From Flavobacteriales bacterium (lineage in GTDB: Bacteria; Bacteroidota; Bacteroidia; Flavobacteriales_E; Vicingaceae): DNA of 6,236 nt. The notes beneath the pieces were generated by a model. The model was given only the letters and a program-made list of their open reading frames with translations. It did no database searches and was not told where the DNA came from. The translations under genes were made by a program, and so were the position numbers. Of the stretch, positions 1 through 4,027 are shown in pieces; positions within the stretch are counted from its first letter, which is position 1, and each line of letters begins with the position of its first letter. The stretch spans positions 1 through 6,236 of the forward strand of contig JAESUI010000198.1 of assembly GCA_016763135.1 (NCBI GenBank), read 5' to 3'.

Positions 1-161
1 CTGATGGCTCGTTTGGTTTGTTAAATAATCACGCAGCATTAGTTTCTACACTTAAAAAAGGAGAAATAAAAATTATTGCTAATGGCAATGAACAAACTTT
101 TCCTGTTAATGGTGGTGTAGTTGAAGTAAACAACAATAAGGTTATTGTTTTAGCGGAGTAA
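1..161 (+). CDS. atpC: ATP synthase F1 epsilon subunit, C-terminal part (5'-truncated by window edge)
   Basis: The frame beginning at base 3 encodes 52 residues and stops with TAA at 159-161. It starts DGSFGLLNNHAALVSTLKKG and ends NGGVVEVNNNKVIVLAE. The segments DGxFGLLxNHAxLVSxLKxG and GGxVEVNNNKVxVLAE are hallmarks of the N-terminal beta-sandwich of the F1Fo ATP synthase epsilon subunit, which contacts the gamma subunit and the c-ring in the central stalk. The protein ends directly after the last beta strand, so the C-terminal two-helix domain of E. coli-type epsilon is absent. Such short epsilon subunits are, to my knowledge, usual in Bacteroidota. In this phylum atpC normally follows atpD, which would lie just left of the window (inference). 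A strong terminator follows 19 bases after the stop, so this is probably the last gene of its transcript. Confidence 0.93.
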   Translation, partial: DGSFGLLNNHAALVSTLKKGEIKIIANGNEQTFPVNGGVVEVNNNKVIVLAE

Positions 162-180
162 AACATTTCAAAATAAAACA

Positions 181-209
181 AAAAAGGCTACACACTGTGT
201 AGCCTTTTT
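181..209 (+). terminator. Intrinsic terminator after atpC, potentially bidirectional
   Basis: A perfect 13-bp inverted repeat (181-193 paired with 197-209) encloses a 3-base loop. The core is GGCTACAC/GTGTAGCC, flanked by AAAAA on the left and TTTTT on the right. The GC-containing stem followed by a T run is the classic Rho-independent terminator shape, placed 19 bases past the atpC stop. Because the A run precedes the stem it could also work on the minus strand, but no minus-strand gene runs into it here. It separates atpC transcription from the gene starting at 254. Confidence 0.9.
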
Positions 210-253
210 CATTACTAATAAATCCCTAAATTTACCGTTACCAAAAAAACAAT

Positions 254-2338
254 TTGTTACTCAATATAAATATCATCACCGATTACCCACTTTGGTTTAG
301 CATTTTTTGTGTTTTACTGGGGGGAGTATATGCTTTTGTACTTTATCGTAAAGAAGAAAAATTTGAAACAGTTGCTCCTTGGTTGGTTAAATCAATGGCT
401 TCCTTTCGGTTTTTATTAGTAACCATTTTAGCGTTTTTATTATTATCCCCTTTTATTAAAACACTATTTAACAAGGTGGAGAAACCAGTAATAATTATTG
501 CTCATGATAACTCTTCATCCATCTTATTGAACAAAGATTCTGCTTTTTATAAGACTGAGTATCTAGAAAAATTAGAAAGACTTAAAAATAGCTTAGCAAA
601 AAATTATGAGGTAAAGACTTACACTTTTGGGGGGGATTTAGAGGAAGGAAGTAAAGTGGATTACACTGAAAAAATCACTGATTTATCTAATGCTTTTGAT
701 GAGCTAAACAATAAGTTTTATAACAGAAATGTAGGGGCATTAATTTTGGCTTCTGATGGCATATTTAATCAAGGATCAAACCCTGTTTTTAATTCAGGAA
801 TTGAATTTCCAATTTATACAATTGCTTTAGGAGATACATCTGTTCAAAGAGATATTATTTTAAAAGACGCAATACACAATAAATTAACCTTTTTAGGTAA
901 TCAATTTCCTATAGAAATTACTGCAGAAGCTGCTCAGTGTATTAATCAAAAAACACAATTAACAATTACTCATAATGGTAAACAATTATTTAGTAAACAG
1001 TATGATATTAATTCAGAACGTTTTGCCATTAATGAAAACGTATTGTTTGAAGCTGAGGAGGTAGGAGTTCAGCATTACAAAATTTCTTTATCAACTATTG
1101 ATGGAGAAATTAGTACTATAAATAATGTAAAAGATATTTATATAGAGGTTTTAGATGGGAGACAAAATATATTGATTTTAGCCAATGCTCCACATCCTGA
1201 TATTAAAGCATTAAAATTAAGTATAGAGAGTAATGAAAACTATAAAGTAACTAGCCAGTTAATTAGTGATTTTGATGGTAAGACAGAGCCTTACAGTTTG
1301 GTTATTATTCATCAACTTCCTAATAGTACTCCAGAAAACATTAAAACATTAAGTAGGAGTAATGTTTCAATTTTATATGTTTTAGGAAATCAAACCTCTA
1401 TTCATAAGTTTAATGATTATAATATTGGGCTAAACATTTCTAAATCGAGTAACAGCTTCAATGAAATTTTACCTACTGTGGCAGTTAATTTCCCTTTGTT
1501 TACACTTTCGGAGAATACAATTAAAAGTATAAATGATATGCCTCCTGTAACAGGTCCTTTTGGGTCTTATCAATTAAATACTAATGGTTATGTACTGTTA
1601 ACTCAGAAAATAGGAAGTGTAGAAACAGAAATTCCTTTACTGGTTTTTTTCCAAAGTAATGGCAAGAAATCTGCTGTATTATCTGCCGAAGGAATATGGA
1701 AATGGCGGATGCAAGATTTTTTGAAAAATAAAAACCACCGAGCTTTTGATGAATTGATTAATAAAACTGTTCAATTTTTATCAGTTAAAGAAGACAAAAG
1801 TAAATTAAGAATTTTTACTCAGAACAATTATTTTGAAAATGAAGAAATTCAATTTAATGCTGAATTATATAATGATAGTTATGAGTTGGTAAATGACCCA
1901 GAAATAAAAATTGATTTATTTGAAGAGGGTGGAGATCAATATAATTTTGTTTTCAATAGAACTTCAACTTCTTATATTTTAAATGCTGGAATTTTACCAG
2001 CAGGTTTTTATAACTATAAAGCAAAAGTGAAATTAGGAACAAAGGACTATGTAGAAACTGGAAAATTTCAAATTAAACGATTATTGCTCGAGGCGAATAA
2101 TACGATTGCTAATCACCAGTTATTACAGAACATTGCTCAAAAATTTGGAGGTAAATTGTTTTACCCTCAACAAATGGTGAGTATTTCAAAAGAAATAAAT
2201 AACAATAGTGATATCACTTCTATCATATATGAAGAAAATGATTTGAAGGAGCTTATTAGTTTGAAATGGATATTTTTTGTGCTATTAACTTTACTAAGTT
2301 TAGAGTGGTTTTTACGAAAAAGGAATGGAGCTTATTAG
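254..2338 (+). CDS. Membrane-anchored VWA-like protein with amidotransferase-like fold region
   Basis: The 694-residue protein has two N-terminal membrane helices (about residues 13-31 and 50-67) and one C-terminal helix (about 671-687) followed by the basic end RKRNGAY. The central part is therefore probably periplasmic. Residues 78-200 resemble a von Willebrand A domain: the metal site DxSxS is DNSSS (D85, S87, S89), T142 in TDLSNAF could be the second ligand motif, and ASDG (D168) the third. A beta-rich segment follows, then about 303-380 (RQNILILANAPHPDIKALK, YSLVIIHQLP) looks like a class I glutamine-amidotransferase fold, but I see no catalytic Cys. AEGIWKWRMQDF (479-490) and VKEDKSKLRI (511-520) are characteristic of an uncharacterised Bacteroidota family. 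A beta sandwich covers about 520-610. No ATG exists between the in-frame stop at 227-229 and residue 48, which lies beyond the first helix, so TTG at 254 is the best start. Molecular role unknown. It is coupled to the downstream M48 protease gene. Confidence 0.85.
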   Translation: MLLNINIITDYPLWFSIFCVLLGGVYAFVLYRKEEKFETVAPWLVKSMASFRFLLVTILAFLLLSPFIKTLFNKVEKPVIIIAHDNSSSILLNKDSAFYKTEYLEKLERLKNSLAKNYEVKTYTFGGDLEEGSKVDYTEKITDLSNAFDELNNKFYNRNVGALILASDGIFNQGSNPVFNSGIEFPIYTIALGDTSVQRDIILKDAIHNKLTFLGNQFPIEITAEAAQCINQKTQLTITHNGKQLFSKQYDINSERFAINENVLFEAEEVGVQHYKISLSTIDGEISTINNVKDIYIEVLDGRQNILILANAPHPDIKALKLSIESNENYKVTSQLISDFDGKTEPYSLVIIHQLPNSTPENIKTLSRSNVSILYVLGNQTSIHKFNDYNIGLNISKSSNSFNEILPTVAVNFPLFTLSENTIKSINDMPPVTGPFGSYQLNTNGYVLLTQKIGSVETEIPLLVFFQSNGKKSAVLSAEGIWKWRMQDFLKNKNHRAFDELINKTVQFLSVKEDKSKLRIFTQNNYFENEEIQFNAELYNDSYELVNDPEIKIDLFEEGGDQYNFVFNRTSTSYILNAGILPAGFYNYKAKVKLGTKDYVETGKFQIKRLLLEANNTIANHQLLQNIAQKFGGKLFYPQQMVSISKEINNNSDITSIIYEENDLKELISLKWIFFVLLTLLSLEWFLRKRNGAY
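2327..2330 (+). promoter_or_regulatory. Ribosome binding site (GGAG) favouring the 2340 start
   Basis: GGAG at 2327-2330 lies 9 bases before ATG 2340, inside the last codons of the upstream gene. The other in-frame ATG, at 2325, has AGGA touching it with no spacer, which is a poor ribosome-binding geometry. The site is in the overlap zone, which fits translational coupling. Bacteroidota often initiate without Shine-Dalgarno pairing, so this is supportive and not decisive. Confidence 0.5.
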
Positions 2339-2339
2339 T

Positions 2340-3572
2340 ATGAATCCAACTACAATTTTCCACATCATTATTATCATTATTGTTCTGAATTTTATTTTAG
2401 AACGTTGGCTAAGCTGGTTAAACGATAAAAATTCTTCCGACAATTTACCAGATGAATTAAAAGGAATTTATGATCAAGAGAAATATGCTAAACAAAGGGC
2501 TTATGATAAAGTAAAAGATCGATTTTCGATTATATCTTCTACTTTTAGTTTTATCCTTATTCTATTAATGTTGTTTTTTAAAGGGTTTGCTTTTATCGAT
2601 GAGTTAGCTAAAACCTTTACTGAAAATGTAATTCTTTTGCCTTTGGTATTTTTTGCGATTCTGATGGTTGCTTCAGATATTCTGAATGTGCCATTTTCAT
2701 TGTACAGTACTTTTGTAATTGAAGAAAAATTTGGATTTAACAGAACAACTGTAAAAACATATATTTTAGATAAAATTAAAGGAGCGTTGATTGGGACTGT
2801 TTTAGGAGGAGGATTGATGGCTTTATTTATTTGGTTTTATAATTATACTGGAGATTTGTTTTGGCTTTGGACATGGGGAGCTTTTGCTGTTTTTATGATT
2901 TTGATTACCATGTTTTACGCTTCAGTAATTGTTCCTTTATTTAACAAACTAACTCCTTTAGAAGATGGTGAGTTAAAAGAAGAAATTACCAGTTATTGTA
3001 AAAAAGTAGGTTTTAAATTAGACAATCTGTTTGTGATGGATGGATCAAAAAGAAGTTCTAAAGCAAATGCTTTTTTTAGTGGGTTAGGATCGAAAAAACG
3101 AATAGTATTGTATGATACTTTGGCTAATGAATACTCTAAAGAAGAAATTACAGCAGTTTTAGCTCATGAAATAGGACATTACAAGAAAAAGCATACACTA
3201 ACAACAATTATTGTTTCTATTCTTCAGATAGGATTAATGTTGTTTGTATTATCTTTAGTAATAAACATGCCTGAATTTTCTTTAGCACTAGGGGTTAAAG
3301 AAAAGAGTTTCCATATTAGTTTGTTGGTGTTTTCATTGCTGTATTCCCCACTTTCTATGCTGATTGGAGTAACTATGAATGTGATTTCACGTAAAAACGA
3401 GTACGAAGCTGATAATTATGCAAAAACGACATACAATGCTGAGCCATTGGTTAGTTCACTGAAAAAGCTTTCAGTAGACAGTTTGAGTAATTTAACCCCT
3501 CATCCTTATTACGTTTTTGTTAATTATTCACACCCTACACTATTGCAACGCATTAAAGCGTTATATGAATAA
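2340..3572 (+). CDS. M48 family (Ste24/CAAX protease-type) membrane zinc metallopeptidase
   Basis: This 410-residue protein is an integral membrane zinc endopeptidase of the Ste24 type. The zinc motif HEIGH (residues 276-280) lies in VLAHEIGHYKKKH and supplies two His ligands and the catalytic Glu. The third ligand is expected to be the first Glu of NEYEAD (residue 354). The N-terminal half carries the family's helix-rich region, with likely membrane segments near residues 2-20, 64-84, 96-116, 148-168 and 175-199, and two more at about 287-308 and 325-347 around the zinc site. SGLGSKKRIVLYDTL before HEIGH and the final NYSHPTLLQRIKAL are typical of the family, and the length matches the usual 400-430 residues. 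Bacteria generally lack protein prenylation, so the substrate is unknown; membrane protein quality control is a reasonable inference. ATG 2340 is preferred over ATG 2325 because it gives the family-like N-terminus MNPTTIF and a spaced GGAG. It begins one base after the preceding stop. Confidence 0.93.
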   Translation: MNPTTIFHIIIIIIVLNFILERWLSWLNDKNSSDNLPDELKGIYDQEKYAKQRAYDKVKDRFSIISSTFSFILILLMLFFKGFAFIDELAKTFTENVILLPLVFFAILMVASDILNVPFSLYSTFVIEEKFGFNRTTVKTYILDKIKGALIGTVLGGGLMALFIWFYNYTGDLFWLWTWGAFAVFMILITMFYASVIVPLFNKLTPLEDGELKEEITSYCKKVGFKLDNLFVMDGSKRSSKANAFFSGLGSKKRIVLYDTLANEYSKEEITAVLAHEIGHYKKKHTLTTIIVSILQIGLMLFVLSLVINMPEFSLALGVKEKSFHISLLVFSLLYSPLSMLIGVTMNVISRKNEYEADNYAKTTYNAEPLVSSLKKLSVDSLSNLTPHPYYVFVNYSHPTLLQRIKALYE

Positions 3573-3612
3573 ATTAAACATCATTTTTTTATTATAAAAA
3601 AAAGTTTAATTT
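3571..3612 (+). terminator. AT-rich hairpin after the M48 gene, possible weak terminator
   Basis: AAATTAAAC (3571-3579) and GTTTAATTT (3604-3612) are perfect 9-base inverted repeats. Inside them seven T (3584-3590) can pair with the A run at 3596-3603 across a small ATTAT loop, with an unpaired ATCA bulge on the left arm. The structure starts at the stop codon of the protease gene and ends 23 bases before the next start. It holds only one GC pair and no long T run follows, so termination strength is doubtful. It may instead be an mRNA 3'-end or processing element. Confidence 0.35.
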
Positions 3613-3635
3613 TAACGTAATTAAATTATTGTAAA

Positions 3636-3827
3636 ATGAAGAAATCATTCTTAAGCAAAGTATTAGCATTATTCTTTTTATGCAGCTTAGTGGTACCGGT
3701 TACGGTTTCAATGCAATCTTGCGGGAACCCTAAGTACAATAAATCCAGAAATGGTGGTAAAAGAGTTAACTCATCTGGTGCTGTAGGTAATAGAAAAAAT
3801 AAAAACCGACACGTTTGGGGTAAATAA
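3636..3827 (+). CDS. Small basic exported peptide, probable lipoprotein (paralogue 1)
   Basis: This 63-residue product has a long signal sequence: MKKSFLSK, then a hydrophobic core at about residues 9-24, then SMQSC with Cys29. The box MQS-C is a loose match to a lipobox, so lipidation is likely but not certain. The predicted mature part is 35 residues, with ten Lys/Arg and no Asp or Glu. It contains KYNKSRNGGKR (residues 33-43) and ends NRHVWGK. The same motif recurs in the gene at 3877, so the two are probably tandem paralogues. There is no Shine-Dalgarno match before ATG 3636; the upstream stretch is AT-rich, as is common in this phylum. I do not recognise the family and assign no function. 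Such a short cationic tail could bind nucleic acid, lipid A or peptidoglycan, but nothing in the sequence selects among these. Confidence 0.72.
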   Translation: MKKSFLSKVLALFFLCSLVVPVTVSMQSCGNPKYNKSRNGGKRVNSSGAVGNRKNKNRHVWGK

Positions 3828-3876
3828 TTACCATTAGGTTTTCTAACTTTTCTCCTGATTTGACGTAAACTAGCTT

Positions 3877-4014
3877 ATGTCAAAGAAAGTACTATCTCTA
3901 TTAATTCTGCTCATTTTTTTGGTTAGTGTTGGTTGCTCTAAGTATGCAATGAAATACAACAAGCCACGGAATGGAGGAAAAAGAATAAGTGCTAATGGGA
4001 ATATGAGAAGGTGA
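3877..4014 (+). CDS. Tiny basic lipoprotein-like peptide (paralogue 2), 45 residues
   Basis: ATG 3877 to TGA 4012-4014 encodes 45 residues. MSKK is followed by a hydrophobic stretch (residues 5-18), then VSVGC with Cys20, a plausible lipoprotein signal. The mature 26 residues carry eight Lys/Arg and no acidic residue. KYNKPRNGGKRI (26-37) matches KYNKSRNGGKRV of the upstream gene at 10 of 12 positions. Across those 36 bases the two genes differ at 11 sites, and 7 of those changes are silent, which is what selection on a protein predicts. This is the main evidence that such a short frame is real. It starts 49 bases after the first paralogue ends, without a clear ribosome binding site, and stops directly against the end of the convergent protease gene. 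Function unknown. Confidence 0.68.
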   Translation: MSKKVLSLLILLIFLVSVGCSKYAMKYNKPRNGGKRISANGNMRR

Positions 4015-4027
4015 TTAATTAATTACC
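4010..4027. repeat. 18-bp near-palindrome across the two convergent stop codons
   Basis: GGTGATTAATTAATTACC is self-complementary apart from one G/T position in each arm (4013 with 4024). It contains both the TGA of the small lipoprotein gene (4012-4014) and the TAA of the protease gene (4015-4017 on the minus strand). No T run follows on either side, so it is not a typical terminator. It may be chance in AT-rich sequence or a shared 3'-end structure. Confidence 0.4.

Noticed and set aside
227..234. TAAATTTA as a Bacteroidota -7 promoter element (TAnnTTTG) for the gene at 254
   Set aside because: It matches seven of eight positions, but no TTTG-type -33 element lies at suitable spacing upstream, where the atpC terminator sits. 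Such matches are frequent in AT-rich DNA.
2325..2327. ATG 2325 as the start of the M48 protease
   Set aside because: It would add MELIS, which is simply the translated overlap region, and its AGGA has no spacer. ATG 2340 gives the family-like MNPTTIF and a GGAG 9 bases upstream. It remains possible.
3814..3851. TTTG (3814-3817) with TAACTTTT (3844-3851) as a promoter for the 45-residue gene
   Set aside because: The spacing of 26 bases is longer than the usual range and the -7 element is imperfect. Co-transcription with the upstream paralogue is simpler.
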